A stretch of 64,000 nucleotides of DNA from Paracidovorax wautersii. Lineage in GTDB: Bacteria > Pseudomonadota > Gammaproteobacteria > Burkholderiales > Burkholderiaceae_C. The translations under genes and the position numbers were made by a program. This document shows positions 1-9,306 of the stretch, one piece after another; position 1 is the stretch's first letter, and each line of letters starts with the position of its first letter. The notes beneath the pieces are model-generated. The model ran no database searches. It had not been told where the DNA came from and saw only the letters and a list, made by a program, of their open reading frames with translations. The DNA lies in the NCBI RefSeq assembly GCF_031453675.1, contig NZ_JAVIZX010000001.1, positions 3,556,001-3,620,000 on the forward strand. Reading direction: 5' to 3'.

Positions 1-71
1 CCCGGCAGGTTCAGGGCCAGACTCAGGATGTGCGTGCCGCGCAGCGGCTGCAGGGACGAAGCATCGGGCAT
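1..71 (-). CDS. CaiB/BaiF CoA-transferase family protein, N-terminal fragment
   Basis: Reading the minus strand from the ATG at 71 gives a short open frame that runs off the left edge. Its first 23 residues contain PLRGTHILSLALNLPG, which resembles the N-terminal Rossmann-like strand of CaiB/BaiF CoA-transferases (usual form: PLxGxRVLDL followed by xxGP). Family members move coenzyme A between organic acids. Only the start is visible, so the substrate and even the family rest on one motif. The gene is transcribed away from the aminotransferase terminator to its right and is probably an independent unit. Confidence 0.5.
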   Translation of the reverse strand, partial: MPDASSLQPLRGTHILSLALNLP

Positions 72-172
72 GGGCAAGGCGTTGGAAGCGGATCGGAGCG
101 AGGAGACTGCCGGATGCAGTCTTGGTGGTACCCGCAGTATCCCGCAGCGGGACCGGCCGGAGCGTTGACATG

Positions 173-197
173 AAAAAAGCCGCCCGGAGGCGGCTTT
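173..197 (-). terminator. Rho-independent terminator of the aminotransferase gene
   Basis: AAAGCCGCC at 176-184 pairs with GGCGGCTTT at 189-197 across a 4-base loop. On the minus strand the stem is followed by a run of T (173-178). It lies about 20 bases past the stop codon of the aminotransferase gene. Confidence 0.85.
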
Positions 198-216
198 CGG
201 CTGCGAGCGCGGGCGC

Positions 217-1413
217 TCAAACCACCTTGGCGATGGCCTGGCAGACGTAGTCGATGTTCTTGCTGTTGAGCGCTGCCACGCACATGCGGCCGGTGTCCGT
301 ACCGTACACGCCGAACTCGTTGCGCAGGCGCACCATCTGGTCCTTGGACAGGCCCGAGTAGCTGAACATCCCGATCTGCTGGGTGATGAAGGACATGTCC
401 TGCTGCACGCCGGCGGCCTTCAGGCCATCGACCAGCTTCTGGCGCATGGCCTTGATGCGCACGCGCATCTCGCCCAGTTCCTTTTCCCACAGCGCGCGCA
501 GCTCGGGGTTGCCCAGGACGGCGGCCACCACGGCACCGCCGTGCGTGGGTGGGTTGGAGTAGTTGGTGCGGATGACGATCTTGAGCTGACTCAGCACGCG
601 ACCGGCTTCTTCCTTGTCGGCGCACAGCACCGACAGGCCGCCCACGCGCTCGCCGTACAGGCTGAAGCTCTTGGAGAAGGAGGTGGACACGAAGAAGCTC
701 AGGCCCGCGGCCACGAACTTGTTGATGACGGCACCGTCTTCGGCAATGCCGTGGCCGAAGCCCTGGTAGGCCATGTCGAGGAAAGCCGTCAGGCCCTGGG
801 CCTTGACCACGGCGATGACCTGGTCCCATTGCTCGGGCGTGATGTCATAGCCGGTGGGGTTGTGGCAGCAGGCATGCAGCACGACGATGGTGCCGGCAGC
901 GGCGGCCTTCAGGCTGGCCAGCATGCCTTCGAAGTTCACGCCACGCTTGGCCGCGTCGTAGTAGGCGTAGGTGTCGACCGTGAAGCCGGCGTTGGTGAAC
1001 AGCGCGCGGTGGTTTTCCCAGCTCGGGTCGGAGATCAGCACCGTGGCGTTGGGGCTGAGCTTCTTCAGGAAGTCGGCGCCGATCTTCAGGCCGCCGGTAC
1101 CGCCCACGGCCTGCACCGTGGCCACGCGGCCGGAGGTAACGGGCTCGCTGTCGGCACCGAACACCAGCGCCTTGACGGCATTGTCGTACGCCACGATGCC
1201 GTCGATGGGCAGGTAGCCGCGTGCCGTGGGCTTTTCCATCATGGCCTTTTCAGCGGCCTGCACGCACTGCAGCAGGGGCAGCTTGCCGTTGTCGTCGAAA
1301 TACACACCCACGCCGAGGTTGACCTTGTTGGGGTTGGTGTCCGCGTTGTATTGCTCATTCAGACCCAGGATCGGGTCGCGGGGGGCCATTTCGACGGCGG
1401 TGAACAGAGACAT
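217..1413 (-). CDS. Aspartate/aromatic amino acid aminotransferase (class I, PLP-dependent)
   Basis: A 398-residue cytoplasmic transaminase that interconverts amino acids and 2-oxo acids, expected to use aspartate and/or tyrosine and phenylalanine with 2-oxoglutarate. The length matches the AspC/TyrB family. Visible family signatures are VNLGVGVYFDDNGK near residue 31, HNPTG at 184-188, the PLP-ring Asp213, and the Schiff-base lysine in STSFSKSFSLYGERVGG (Lys248). It is divergent from uvrB across a 107-bp region with an inverted repeat, and a clear terminator follows. AspC and TyrB specificities cannot be told apart by eye, so no symbol is given. Confidence 0.93.
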   Translation of the reverse strand: MSLFTAVEMAPRDPILGLNEQYNADTNPNKVNLGVGVYFDDNGKLPLLQCVQAAEKAMMEKPTARGYLPIDGIVAYDNAVKALVFGADSEPVTSGRVATVQAVGGTGGLKIGADFLKKLSPNATVLISDPSWENHRALFTNAGFTVDTYAYYDAAKRGVNFEGMLASLKAAAAGTIVVLHACCHNPTGYDITPEQWDQVIAVVKAQGLTAFLDMAYQGFGHGIAEDGAVINKFVAAGLSFFVSTSFSKSFSLYGERVGGLSVLCADKEEAGRVLSQLKIVIRTNYSNPPTHGGAVVAAVLGNPELRALWEKELGEMRVRIKAMRQKLVDGLKAAGVQQDMSFITQQIGMFSYSGLSKDQMVRLRNEFGVYGTDTGRMCVAALNSKNIDYVCQAIAKVV

Positions 1414-1444
1414 TGAAAAGTCCTTGAGGGTGGAAATCGGGCAA

Positions 1445-1478
1445 GTTGACCTCAGCTACGGTAGGCTTTCAGGTCAAC
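1445..1478. promoter_or_regulatory. Inverted repeat between the aminotransferase gene and uvrB
   Basis: GTTGACCT at 1445-1452 is perfectly mirrored by AGGTCAAC at 1471-1478, separated by 18 bases, inside the only spacer between two divergent genes. It could be a regulator site or a hairpin in a leader. It does not resemble a LexA box, and no regulator is identified. Confidence 0.35.
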
Positions 1479-1520
1479 CCGAGATTTTAACGGCGGCCCC
1501 CACCGGTTCGCTGACCCACC

Positions 1521-3602
1521 ATGCACGAAGTTACCTCAGAACCGCTCACCGGCCAGTTCGTCACCTTCCCGGGCTCGCCTTTCGAGCTGTACCAGCCGTA
1601 CCCGCCGGCGGGCGATCAGCCCGGGGCGATCGACAAGCTGGTGGAGGGCGTGAACGACGGCGAAGTGTTCCAGACGCTGTTGGGCGTGACAGGTTCCGGC
1701 AAGACCTTCACCATGGCCAACGTCATCGCCCGGCTGGGCCGTCCGGCGATCGTCTTCGCGCCCAACAAGACCCTGGCCGCCCAGCTCTACAGCGAGTTCC
1801 GTGAGTTCTTTCCCAAGAACGCGGTCGAGTACTTCGTCAGCTACTACGACTACTACCAACCCGAGGCCTATGTGCCGCAGCGCGACCTGTTCATCGAGAA
1901 GGACAGTGCCATCAACGAGCACATCGAGCAGATGCGGCTGTCGTGCACCAAGAGCCTGATGGAGCGCCGCGATGTCGTGATCGTGGCCACCGTGTCTGCC
2001 ATCTACGGCATCGGCGAGCCGGAGAGCTACCACCGCATGGTGATGACCCTCCGCGTCGGAGACAAGCTGGGCCAGCGCGACGTGATCGCCCAGCTCATCC
2101 GCATGCAGTACCAGCGCAATGAGCAGGACTTCAGCCGGGGCAAGTTCCGGGTGCGGGGCGACACCATCGACGTCTTCCCTGCAGAGCATTCCGAACTGGC
2201 GATCCGCATCGAACTGTTCGACGACGAAATCGAAAGCCTGCAGCTGTTCGACCCGCTGACAGGGCGCGTTCGCCAGAAGATCCCGCGATTCACGGTGTAT
2301 CCGAGCAGCCACTATGTGACGCCCCGCGACAAGGTGCTGGCCGCTGTCGAGACCATCAAGCTGGAGTTGGCCGAGCGGCTGCAGCAGTTCGTCGCCGACG
2401 GCAAGCTGGTGGAGGCGCAGCGCCTGGAGCAGCGCACCCGCTTCGACCTGGAGATGCTCAGTGAGGTCGGACACTGCAAGGGCATCGAAAACTACACGCG
2501 CCACCTGTCCGGATCATCGCCAGGCGACCCGCCCAGCACGCTGACCGACTATTTGCCGCCTGATGCGCTCATGTTCCTGGACGAGAGCCACCAGATGATC
2601 GGCCAGCTCAGTGCCATGTACAACGGCGACCGCTCCCGCAAGACGACGTTGGTCGAATACGGGTTCCGTTTGCCGTCCGCGCTGGACAACCGTCCGCTCA
2701 AATTCGAGGAGTTCGAGAAACGCATGCGACAGGTCGTCTTCGTTTCGGCCACGCCGGCTGACTACGAAAAGACGCACGCTGGCCAGGTGGTGGACCAGGT
2801 GGTGCGGCCGACGGGCCTGGTCGACCCCATCGTGGAAGTGCGTCCGGCCACGCATCAGGTCGACGATGTGCTACAAGAAATACGCATTCGATCTGAAAAG
2901 AATCAGCGCGTACTCATTACGACGCTGACCAAGCGCATGGCAGAGCAGCTCACCGACTACTTGACGGACAACGGCGTCAAGGTGCGGTATCTGCATTCCG
3001 ACATCGATACCGTAGAGCGGGTGGAAATCATCCGCGATCTGCGCCTGGGGGCCTTCGACGTGTTGGTGGGGATCAACCTGCTGCGCGAGGGGCTGGATAT
3101 ACCCGAGGTGTCGCTCGTCGCCATCCTGGACGCGGACAAGGAAGGCTTCCTACGCGCGGAGCGCAGCCTGATCCAGACCATCGGCCGCGCAGCGCGGAAC
3201 CTCAATGGCCAGGCGATCCTGTACGCGGACCGGATCACGGATTCGATGAAGAAGGCCATCGACGAGACGGAACGCCGCCGTGCCAAGCAGATCGCATACA
3301 ACGAAGCACACGGCATCACTCCCCGCAGCATCGTCAAGCAGGTGCGTGACCTGATTGACGGCGTCTACAGCGAGAAGGCTGGGAAGGACGCCGAGCGGCT
3401 GGAGCAGGAAGCCATGCGGCGCGCCCAGGTCGAGGACATGTCGGAGAAAGACGTGGCCCGTGAGATCAAGCGGCTGGAAAAACAGATGCTGGAACACGCG
3501 CGCAATCTGGAGTTCGAACAGGCGGCGCGGACGCGGGATCAGTTGTCGAAGCTGAAGGCGCAAGCGTTCGGCGCCCCGGGAGAAGACCACGTGGCCGTTT
3601 GA
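1521..3602 (+). CDS. uvrB: UvrABC system protein B (excision nuclease subunit)
   Basis: A 693-residue damage-verification helicase of nucleotide excision repair. It is loaded by UvrA and recruits UvrC for incision. Motifs in order: Walker A GVTGSGKT (55-62), the beta-hairpin region [14 protein letters not shown] that clamps damaged DNA, the Walker B variant FLDESH, helicase motifs ending in QTIGRAARN, and a C-terminal UVR coiled-coil ([17 protein letters not shown]) that binds UvrC. Length is typical. The ATG at 1521 gives the expected N-terminus. A stretch around 2865-2930 has noticeably AT-richer codons than the rest of the gene, but the protein there is normal. Confidence 0.98.
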   Translation: MHEVTSEPLTGQFVTFPGSPFELYQPYPPAGDQPGAIDKLVEGVNDGEVFQTLLGVTGSGKTFTMANVIARLGRPAIVFAPNKTLAAQLYSEFREFFPKNAVEYFVSYYDYYQPEAYVPQRDLFIEKDSAINEHIEQMRLSCTKSLMERRDVVIVATVSAIYGIGEPESYHRMVMTLRVGDKLGQRDVIAQLIRMQYQRNEQDFSRGKFRVRGDTIDVFPAEHSELAIRIELFDDEIESLQLFDPLTGRVRQKIPRFTVYPSSHYVTPRDKVLAAVETIKLELAERLQQFVADGKLVEAQRLEQRTRFDLEMLSEVGHCKGIENYTRHLSGSSPGDPPSTLTDYLPPDALMFLDESHQMIGQLSAMYNGDRSRKTTLVEYGFRLPSALDNRPLKFEEFEKRMRQVVFVSATPADYEKTHAGQVVDQVVRPTGLVDPIVEVRPATHQVDDVLQEIRIRSEKNQRVLITTLTKRMAEQLTDYLTDNGVKVRYLHSDIDTVERVEIIRDLRLGAFDVLVGINLLREGLDIPEVSLVAILDADKEGFLRAERSLIQTIGRAARNLNGQAILYADRITDSMKKAIDETERRRAKQIAYNEAHGITPRSIVKQVRDLIDGVYSEKAGKDAERLEQEAMRRAQVEDMSEKDVAREIKRLEKQMLEHARNLEFEQAARTRDQLSKLKAQAFGAPGEDHVAV

Positions 3603-3678
3603 CCGTCCAGTGCAACCCGTCAGGTGGAAATGCGACTGATCAGTTTTGTTACCCGACAAAAACAATAGGGATTTGTGC

Positions 3679-3704
3679 TATACTTGCCTTAAATAGTCAA
3701 GAAC
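3679..3704 (+). promoter_or_regulatory. isc promoter -10 element overlapping a type 1 IscR box
   Basis: TATACT at 3679-3684 is a good -10 hexamer. From 3680 to 3704 the sequence follows the known type 1 IscR operator (ATASYYGACTRWWWYAGTCRRSTAT) at nearly every position: ATACTTG, then an AT centre, then TAGTCAAG. Overlap of box and -10 fits autorepression by the holo-form of IscR. No convincing -35 hexamer is visible at normal spacing, and the iscR start codon lies about 140 bases downstream. Confidence 0.7.
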
Positions 3705-3840
3705 ACAAAGCCCACGAAGAAACAGGGCTCTTTGCACGGCCTCTGATGCGTGCGGGAGTAAGGGGCGGAGACGGTGCCCGGGTCGGTTCACGGCCTTCGG
3801 CGTTTCTGTAACGGACAAGCCTGAAGACAAGGAGCTTGCG

Positions 3841-4377
3841 ATGCGTCTCACTACCAAAGGCCGTTTTGCGGTCACCGCCATGATCGATCTGGCCCTGCGC
3901 CAGAACAACGGTCCTGTCACCCTCGCCGCGATCAGCCAGCGCCAGCAGATCTCGCTGTCCTATCTGGAACAGTTGTTCGGCAAGCTGCGCCGCCATGAGC
4001 TGGTCGAGTCCACGCGTGGTCCCGGCGGCGGCTACACGCTGGCCCGCAAGGCCGGTGATATCACCGTGGCGGACATCATCGTCTCCGTCGACGAGCCGAT
4101 CGACGCGACTCAGTGCGGCGGCAAGGAGAACTGCCTCGGCGAGGCTGGCCGCTGCATGACCCATGAGCTGTGGGCTTCGTTAAACCAGCGCATGGTCGAA
4201 TTCCTGGACTCCGTCACGCTGCAGAAGCTGGTGGATGACCAGTTGGCCAAGGGCGTGCAGATCGAGGACAAGCCAGTGGTGCGCCGCGCCATCTCGACCA
4301 CTCCGGTGGTGAAGCCCATTCGCGTGAACGCACCCAATTCGGTGTTCGCCCTCGGCAACGCGTTTGCCAAGTCCTGA
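3841..4377 (+). CDS. iscR: Fe-S cluster-sensing Rrf2 transcriptional regulator IscR
   Basis: A 178-residue Rrf2-family regulator that binds a [2Fe-2S] cluster and represses the isc operon when Fe-S supply is adequate. The winged helix is at residues 1-70 (MRLTTKGRFAVTAMIDLA, then the ISLSYLEQLFGKLR recognition region). The cluster ligands are Cys92, Cys98 and Cys105 with His108. The last spacing is one residue longer than the Cys92-98-104/His107 arrangement of E. coli. It is the first gene of the isc operon, 54 bases before iscS, preceded by its own IscR-type box. The C-terminal 40 residues are variable in the family. Confidence 0.96.
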   Translation: MRLTTKGRFAVTAMIDLALRQNNGPVTLAAISQRQQISLSYLEQLFGKLRRHELVESTRGPGGGYTLARKAGDITVADIIVSVDEPIDATQCGGKENCLGEAGRCMTHELWASLNQRMVEFLDSVTLQKLVDDQLAKGVQIEDKPVVRRAISTTPVVKPIRVNAPNSVFALGNAFAKS

Positions 4378-4431
4378 TGTACGCATTGGAACTCTGACGT
4401 TCGCCAGCCAGACACTTTTACTGAGCCAGCC

Positions 4432-5652
4432 ATGGATATGACCCCGCATTTCCCGATCTACCTTGACTACGGCGCGACCACCCCCGTGGATCCCCGCGTT
4501 GTGGACGCCATGATTCCCTGGCTGCGCGAGCACTTCGGCAATCCGGCATCGCGCAGTCATGCGTGGGGTTGGGAGGCGGAGGAGGCGGTCGAGAAGGCCC
4601 GCGGCGACGTTGCGGCGTTGATCGGTGCAGACCCGCGTGAAATCGTCTGGACCAGTGGGGCGACCGAATCCAACAACCTCGCGTTGAAGGGCGCAGCCCA
4701 GTTCTACAAAGGCAAGGGCAAGCACCTGATCACGGTCAAGACCGAGCACAAGGCCGTGCTGGACACCATGCGCGAGCTGGAGCGCCAGGGCTTCGAGGTG
4801 ACCTATCTGGACGTTCAGGAGAACGGCCTGCTCGACTTCGAAGTGCTCAAGGCGGCCATCCGCCCGGACACGATTCTGCTGAGCGTGATGTTCGTGAACA
4901 ACGAGATCGGCGTGATCCAGGACATTCCCGCCATCGGCGCCCTGTGCCGCGAGAAAGGCATCATCTTCCACGTGGACGCTGCGCAGGCCACCGGCAAGAT
5001 CGAGATCGACATGGCGCAGTTGCCGGTTGACCTGCTGAGCCTGGCCTCGCACAAGACGTACGGCCCCAAGGGTATCGGCGCGCTGTATGTGCGCCGCAAG
5101 CCGCGGGTGCGCCTGGAAGCGCAGATGCACGGCGGCGGCCACGAGCGCGGCATGCGTTCCGGCACCTTGCCCACGCACCAGATCGTGGGCATGGGCGAGG
5201 CCTTCCGCATTGCGCGCGAAGAAATGGCCCAGGATGTTGCCAAGGCCAAGGCGCTGCAGCAACGCTTGCTGGACGGTCTCAAGGACATCGAGCAGGTGTT
5301 CGTGAACGGCGACATGGAGCGCCGCGTCCCGCACAACCTCAACATCAGCTTCAACTACGTCGAAGGCGAGTCGCTGATCATGGGGATCAAGGGCTTGGCC
5401 GTGTCGTCCGGCTCGGCGTGCACGTCCGCCAGCCTGGAGCCCAGCTACGTGTTGCGTGCCCTGGGCCGCAGCGACGAGTTGGCCCACAGCAGCCTGCGCA
5501 TGACTATTGGCCGCTTCACCACCGAAGAAGAGATCGACTACGCCGTCTCCACGATCCGACACAACGTGGCCAAGCTGCGCGAACTGAGCCCGCTGTGGGA
5601 CATGTACAAGGACGGCATCGACATCAGCACCATCCAATGGGCTGCGCATTGA
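4432..5652 (+). CDS. iscS: Cysteine desulfurase IscS
   Basis: A 406-residue PLP enzyme that removes sulfur from cysteine and passes it as a persulfide to IscU. Visible residues are the PLP lysine in [11 protein letters not shown] (Lys208), the mobile-loop catalytic cysteine in [14 protein letters not shown] (Cys330), and the conserved C-terminal tail ending in TIQWAAH used for IscU docking. Length and order match group I IscS. It is second in the isc operon and followed by iscU after 18 bases. Confidence 0.98.
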   Translation: MDMTPHFPIYLDYGATTPVDPRVVDAMIPWLREHFGNPASRSHAWGWEAEEAVEKARGDVAALIGADPREIVWTSGATESNNLALKGAAQFYKGKGKHLITVKTEHKAVLDTMRELERQGFEVTYLDVQENGLLDFEVLKAAIRPDTILLSVMFVNNEIGVIQDIPAIGALCREKGIIFHVDAAQATGKIEIDMAQLPVDLLSLASHKTYGPKGIGALYVRRKPRVRLEAQMHGGGHERGMRSGTLPTHQIVGMGEAFRIAREEMAQDVAKAKALQQRLLDGLKDIEQVFVNGDMERRVPHNLNISFNYVEGESLIMGIKGLAVSSGSACTSASLEPSYVLRALGRSDELAHSSLRMTIGRFTTEEEIDYAVSTIRHNVAKLRELSPLWDMYKDGIDISTIQWAAH

Positions 5653-5670
5653 ATTGAAGAGGTAAAGACC

Positions 5671-6069
5671 ATGGCTTACTCAGACAAAGTGATCGACCAT
5701 TACGAGAATCCCCGCAATGTGGGCTCGTTCGACAAGGGTGACGAAACGGTGGGCACCGGGATGGTGGGCGCTCCAGCCTGCGGCGATGTGATGAAGCTGC
5801 AGATCAAGGTCAACCCCGCCACCGGCGTCATCGAAGACGCGCGCTTCAAGACCTATGGCTGTGGCTCTGCCATTGCCTCGTCGTCTCTGGTGACGGAATG
5901 GGTCAAGGGCAAGACGCTCGACGAGGCGGCGGCGCTGAAGAACAGCGAGATCGCACAGGAACTGGCGCTGCCTCCGGTGAAGGTGCACTGCTCCATCTTG
6001 GCAGAAGACGCCATCAAGGCGGCCGTGCTGGACTACAAGACCAAGCACGCGGCGGTGGCGGCAGCCTGA
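5671..6069 (+). CDS. iscU: Fe-S cluster assembly scaffold IscU
   Basis: A 132-residue scaffold on which [2Fe-2S] clusters are built from IscS sulfur and iron, then released with HscA/HscB. The three cluster cysteines are visible in PACGDVMKL (about residue 37), GCGSAIASSS (about 63) and VHCSILAEDA (about 106). The HscA-recognition motif is present as LPPVKVHCS. A good ribosome site (GAGG) precedes the ATG. Length is standard for the bacterial protein. Confidence 0.98.
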   Translation: MAYSDKVIDHYENPRNVGSFDKGDETVGTGMVGAPACGDVMKLQIKVNPATGVIEDARFKTYGCGSAIASSSLVTEWVKGKTLDEAAALKNSEIAQELALPPVKVHCSILAEDAIKAAVLDYKTKHAAVAAA

Positions 6070-6072
6070 GCC

Positions 6073-6396
6073 ATGGCTATTACCCTGACCGAAGCGGCCG
6101 CCCGGCACGTGACGCGCTATCTGTCGCGGCGGGGCAAGGGCGTGGGCGTCCGATTGGGCGTGAAGACCACCGGTTGCTCCGGCTTGGCCTACAAGCTGGA
6201 GTACGTGGACGATCAGGCGCCTGAAGACGTCGTGTTCGAGAACCACGGCGTGAAGGTGCTGATCGATCCCAAGAGCCTGGCCTACATCGACGGCACCGAA
6301 CTCGACTTTGTGCGCGAGGGGCTCAACGAAGGCTTTCGCTTCAACAACCCGAACGAGCGTGATCGCTGTGGTTGCGGGGAGAGCTTCCGCGTGTGA
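6073..6396 (+). CDS. iscA: Iron-sulfur cluster assembly protein IscA
   Basis: A 107-residue A-type carrier that delivers Fe-S clusters to client proteins. The conserved cysteines are visible in [13 protein letters not shown] (about residue 35) and in the C-terminal CGCGESF (about 99 and 101). The start lies 3 bases after the iscU stop, so translation is coupled. A strong terminator-like hairpin follows before hscB. Confidence 0.97.
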   Translation: MAITLTEAAARHVTRYLSRRGKGVGVRLGVKTTGCSGLAYKLEYVDDQAPEDVVFENHGVKVLIDPKSLAYIDGTELDFVREGLNEGFRFNNPNERDRCGCGESFRV

Positions 6397-6424
6397 CGGT
6401 GTCCTGCTCGCGCGCCTTGCTGTG

Positions 6425-6457
6425 ACCGCCATCGTGCACCACGCTGGCGGTTTTTTC
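6425..6457 (+). terminator. Terminator-like hairpin between iscA and hscB
   Basis: ACCGCCA at 6425-6431 pairs with TGGCGGT at 6445-6451. An inner stem CGTG/CACG and a 3-base loop complete the hairpin, with one internal mismatch. Six T residues follow from 6451. It has every mark of an intrinsic terminator but sits inside the isc operon, 10 bases before the hscB start. It probably lowers expression of the chaperone genes rather than stopping all transcription. Confidence 0.7.
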
Positions 6458-6465
6458 TTGCCATC

Positions 6466-6984
6466 ATGAACCTTCAATCTGACGACTTCGAGCTCTTCGA
6501 CCTTCCGCGACGCTTTGCGCAAGACCGCAGCGCCGTGGATGCGCGCTGGAAGGAACTGCAGCGCGAAGCGCATCCCGATCGCTTCGCTGCGCAGGGTGCG
6601 GCCGCACAGCGGCTCGCCATGCAATGGTCGGTGCGCATCAACGAGGCGTACCAGCGGCTGAAAGATCCGTTGCGACGCGCGGCCTACCTGTGCGAACTGC
6701 ACGGCGCTCCCATCCAGGCGGAAGACAACACGGCCATGCCCGCGGCCTTCTTGATGCAGCAGATGGAATGGCGCGAGGCGCTGGAGGAGGCGCGTGGCGA
6801 GGCCGATCTGGACCGGCTCGACGACGAGGTGCAGGAATCGCGCCGATCGGCCATTGCCCGCTGCACCGAACTGATCGACCAGCAATCTGACTATGCCGGT
6901 GCCGCGCGGGAGGTCAGAGCCCTCATGTTCATTGCGCGTTTTGCGCAGGACATCGAGACCCGCAGGGATCAACTGGGACAATAG
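6466..6984 (+). CDS. hscB: Fe-S assembly co-chaperone HscB
   Basis: A 172-residue J-domain protein that brings IscU to HscA and stimulates HscA ATPase. The HPD motif that contacts the Hsp70 is at residues 36-38 within QREAHPDRFA. A C-terminal helical region (EEARGEADLDRLDDEV onward) corresponds to the IscU-binding domain. Length fits the family. It lies between the iscA-hscB hairpin and hscA. Confidence 0.97.
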   Translation: MNLQSDDFELFDLPRRFAQDRSAVDARWKELQREAHPDRFAAQGAAAQRLAMQWSVRINEAYQRLKDPLRRAAYLCELHGAPIQAEDNTAMPAAFLMQQMEWREALEEARGEADLDRLDDEVQESRRSAIARCTELIDQQSDYAGAAREVRALMFIARFAQDIETRRDQLGQ

Positions 6985-7041
6985 AGCCCACACGGCGGGG
7001 CCTCGGCGCCCGCCGCATTCTTTCCAGGATCACACTACGCC

Positions 7042-8925
7042 ATGGCGCTTCTGCAGATTTCCGAACCCGGCCAATCCCCTGATCCCCATCAGCGACGCAT
7101 TGCCGTGGGGATCGACCTGGGCACGACCCACTCCCTGGTGGCGGCGGTGCGCAACGGGGTGGCCGAGTGCCTGCCGGATGACCAGGGACGGATTCTGCTG
7201 CCTTCCGTGGTGCGTTATCTGCCCGGCGGCGGTCGCCAGATCGGCCATGACGCCGCGGCGCAGCAGGTCAGCGATCCCGTCAACACCATTGCTTCCGTCA
7301 AGCGCTTCATGGGCAGGGGCCTGCAGGATGTGGCGCGGCGCGACGCGCTGCCGTATGCCTTCGTCGCCGCTGACGAGGGCCGTGAGCCGGGCGCTGCGGG
7401 CATGGTGTCCTTGGAGACGGCTGGCGGCGTGAAGTCGCCGGTGGAGGTGAGTGCGGAGATTCTTGCCACGCTGCGCTACCGGGCGGAAGACAGCTTCAAC
7501 GACGATCTCTATGGTGCCGTCATCACCGTGCCGGCCTATTTCGACGATGCGCAGCGCCAGGCAACCAAGGACGCTGCGCGGCTGGCGGGCCTGAACCTGC
7601 TGCGTTTGATCAACGAGCCCACGGCGGCCGCGATTGCTTACGGACTGGATAACGCCTCCGAAGGCATCTACGCCGTCTATGACCTGGGCGGTGGGACGTT
7701 CGACATCTCTATCCTGCGGCTCACGCAGGGCGTCTTCGAGGTGATTTCGACCGGGGGCGATTCCGCGCTGGGTGGGGATGACTACGACGCGGCGCTGGCC
7801 GATTGGGTGCTTCAGCAGGCGGGTGTCCGGGCGGTCACTCCGGAGGACAAAGCCGCCGTGCGTGCGGCCGCTAGGCGCTGCAAAGAAGCGTTGACTGCTA
7901 CTGAAAGTGTAGCGTTCTGCGCTGATGTTGCGGGCGCAGAGGTCCGATTTGACGTCCATCGTGCAGATTTCGATGCGGCCACGGCTGCGCTGACGGCGCG
8001 CTCGCTGGCCGCCGTTCGGCGTGCTCTGCGCGACGCGCAGCTCTCGCGCGAAGAGGTGCAAGGCGTTGTGCTCGTGGGCGGTTCCACGCGGATGCCCCAG
8101 ATCCGTCAGGCGGTGGCCGACTACTTCGGTCGGGAGCCGCTGACCAATCTGAACCCCGACGAGGTCGTGGCTCTCGGCGCAGCCATCCAGGCCAACCAGC
8201 TGGCGGGCAACAACACGGCCGGAGACCTGCTGTTGCTGGACGTGATCCCGCTGTCGCTGGGCATCGAAACCATGGGTGGCCTCGTCGAGCGCATCGTGGC
8301 GCGCAATGAGACCATTCCCACCGCCAAAGCGCAGGACTTCACCACCTACAAGGATGGCCAAACGGCGTTGGCCGTTCACGTCGTTCAGGGGGAGCGTGAT
8401 TTGGTCGCCGACTGCCGCAGCCTGGCCCGCTTCGAGCTGCGCGGCATTCCGCCCATGGCAGCCGGTGCCGCTCGCATACGCGTCACCTTCACCGTCGATG
8501 CCGACGGCCTGCTGAACGTCAGCGCCAAGGAACTGAGCAGCGGGGTGGAGGCACGCATCGACGTGAAGCCGTCCTACGGCCTGTCGGATGACCAGATCGC
8601 GCGCATGCTGCAGGAAGGCTTTGCCACGGCGCAGGACGACATGCGCGCCCGTGCACTGGTGGAGGCTCGCGTCGATGCCGACCGCATGCTGCTGGCCACG
8701 CAGAGCGCACTGGATGCCGATGGCGACGTCCTCTCCTCTGATGAGCGGGCTGCCATCGAGACGCTGATGCAGTCGCTGCGAGAAACGCGTGATGCGTCCG
8801 ATGACGCGGCCGCAGTAGAGGCTGCCACGCAGGCCTTGGCCAAGGGTACCGAGGCCTTCGCGGCGCAGCGTATGAACCGGGGCATCCGCGAGGCGCTGGC
8901 GGGCAAGAACGTCCAGGCCCTCTGA
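7042..8925 (+). CDS. hscA: Fe-S assembly Hsp70 chaperone HscA
   Basis: A 627-residue specialised Hsp70 that releases clusters from IscU. The N-terminal ATPase signatures are GIDLGTTHS (about residue 29), [14 protein letters not shown] and [14 protein letters not shown]. The substrate-binding domain and helical lid follow. The segment encoded by 7894-7950 ([19 protein letters not shown]) aligns at DNA level with the dispersed palindromic repeat seen between genes elsewhere in this window. A repeat copy therefore appears to have been absorbed in frame into a variable loop of the ATPase lobe. Confidence 0.97.
   Translation: MALLQISEPGQSPDPHQRRIAVGIDLGTTHSLVAAVRNGVAECLPDDQGRILLPSVVRYLPGGGRQIGHDAAAQQVSDPVNTIASVKRFMGRGLQDVARRDALPYAFVAADEGREPGAAGMVSLETAGGVKSPVEVSAEILATLRYRAEDSFNDDLYGAVITVPAYFDDAQRQATKDAARLAGLNLLRLINEPTAAAIAYGLDNASEGIYAVYDLGGGTFDISILRLTQGVFEVISTGGDSALGGDDYDAALADWVLQQAGVRAVTPEDKAAVRAAARRCKEALTATESVAFCADVAGAEVRFDVHRADFDAATAALTARSLAAVRRALRDAQLSREEVQGVVLVGGSTRMPQIRQAVADYFGREPLTNLNPDEVVALGAAIQANQLAGNNTAGDLLLLDVIPLSLGIETMGGLVERIVARNETIPTAKAQDFTTYKDGQTALAVHVVQGERDLVADCRSLARFELRGIPPMAAGAARIRVTFTVDADGLLNVSAKELSSGVEARIDVKPSYGLSDDQIARMLQEGFATAQDDMRARALVEARVDADRMLLATQSALDADGDVLSSDERAAIETLMQSLRETRDASDDAAAVEAATQALAKGTEAFAAQRMNRGIREALAGKNVQAL
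7894..7950. repeat. Dispersed palindromic repeat copy embedded in hscA
   Basis: The 57 bases align almost end to end with the intergenic copy at 51784-51840. Both have TGCTAnT near the left end, a central TGCGCT-GATG, then the shared block GCGGGCGCAGAGG and a CGATT end. The reading frame of hscA is open through the copy. Confidence 0.6.
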
Positions 8926-8967
8926 CAAGAACCAAGAATATCCACGAAGCACCCGAACCGGACGCCC

Positions 8968-9306
8968 ATGCCCGTCATCAAAATCCTTCCCCATCCCGAG
9001 TACTGCCCCGAAGGCACCCAGATTTCCGCTCCGGCAGGCACGTCGATCTGCGAAGCCTTGCTGGACAACGACATCAAGATTGAGCATGCCTGCGACATGA
9101 GCTGTGCCTGCACGACCTGCCACGTGATCGTCCGCGAGGGCCTGGAGTCTCTCAACGAGGCGGAAGAAGAGGAAGAGGACCTGCTGGACCGTGCCTGGGG
9201 CCTGGAGCCGCAATCCCGCCTGTCCTGCCAAGCCATCCTGGCGCAGGCGGATGTGACGGTCGAGATTCCCAAGTACACGATCAACCACGCCAAGGAAAAC
9301 CACTGA
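8968..9306 (+). CDS. fdx: ISC system [2Fe-2S] ferredoxin
   Basis: A 112-residue adrenodoxin-type ferredoxin that supplies electrons for cluster assembly on IscU. The cluster ligands are Cys42, Cys48 and Cys51 in CDMSCACTTCHVIV, plus Cys87 in SRLSCQAIL. An acidic patch EAEEEEEDLLD is the usual partner-binding helix. It is the last isc gene seen here. No iscX follows; instead the stop codon overlaps the dnaQ start by one base. Confidence 0.97.
   Translation: MPVIKILPHPEYCPEGTQISAPAGTSICEALLDNDIKIEHACDMSCACTTCHVIVREGLESLNEAEEEEEDLLDRAWGLEPQSRLSCQAILAQADVTVEIPKYTINHAKENH

Noticed and set aside
2866-2926. AT-richer stretch in uvrB resembling the left edge of the dispersed repeat
   Set aside because: Only about the first 14 bases (TGCTACAAGAAATA) look similar and the hairpin blocks are missing, so it was not counted as a repeat copy.
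7030-9303. 757-residue minus-strand open frame
   Set aside because: Antisense to hscA and fdx; no motif.
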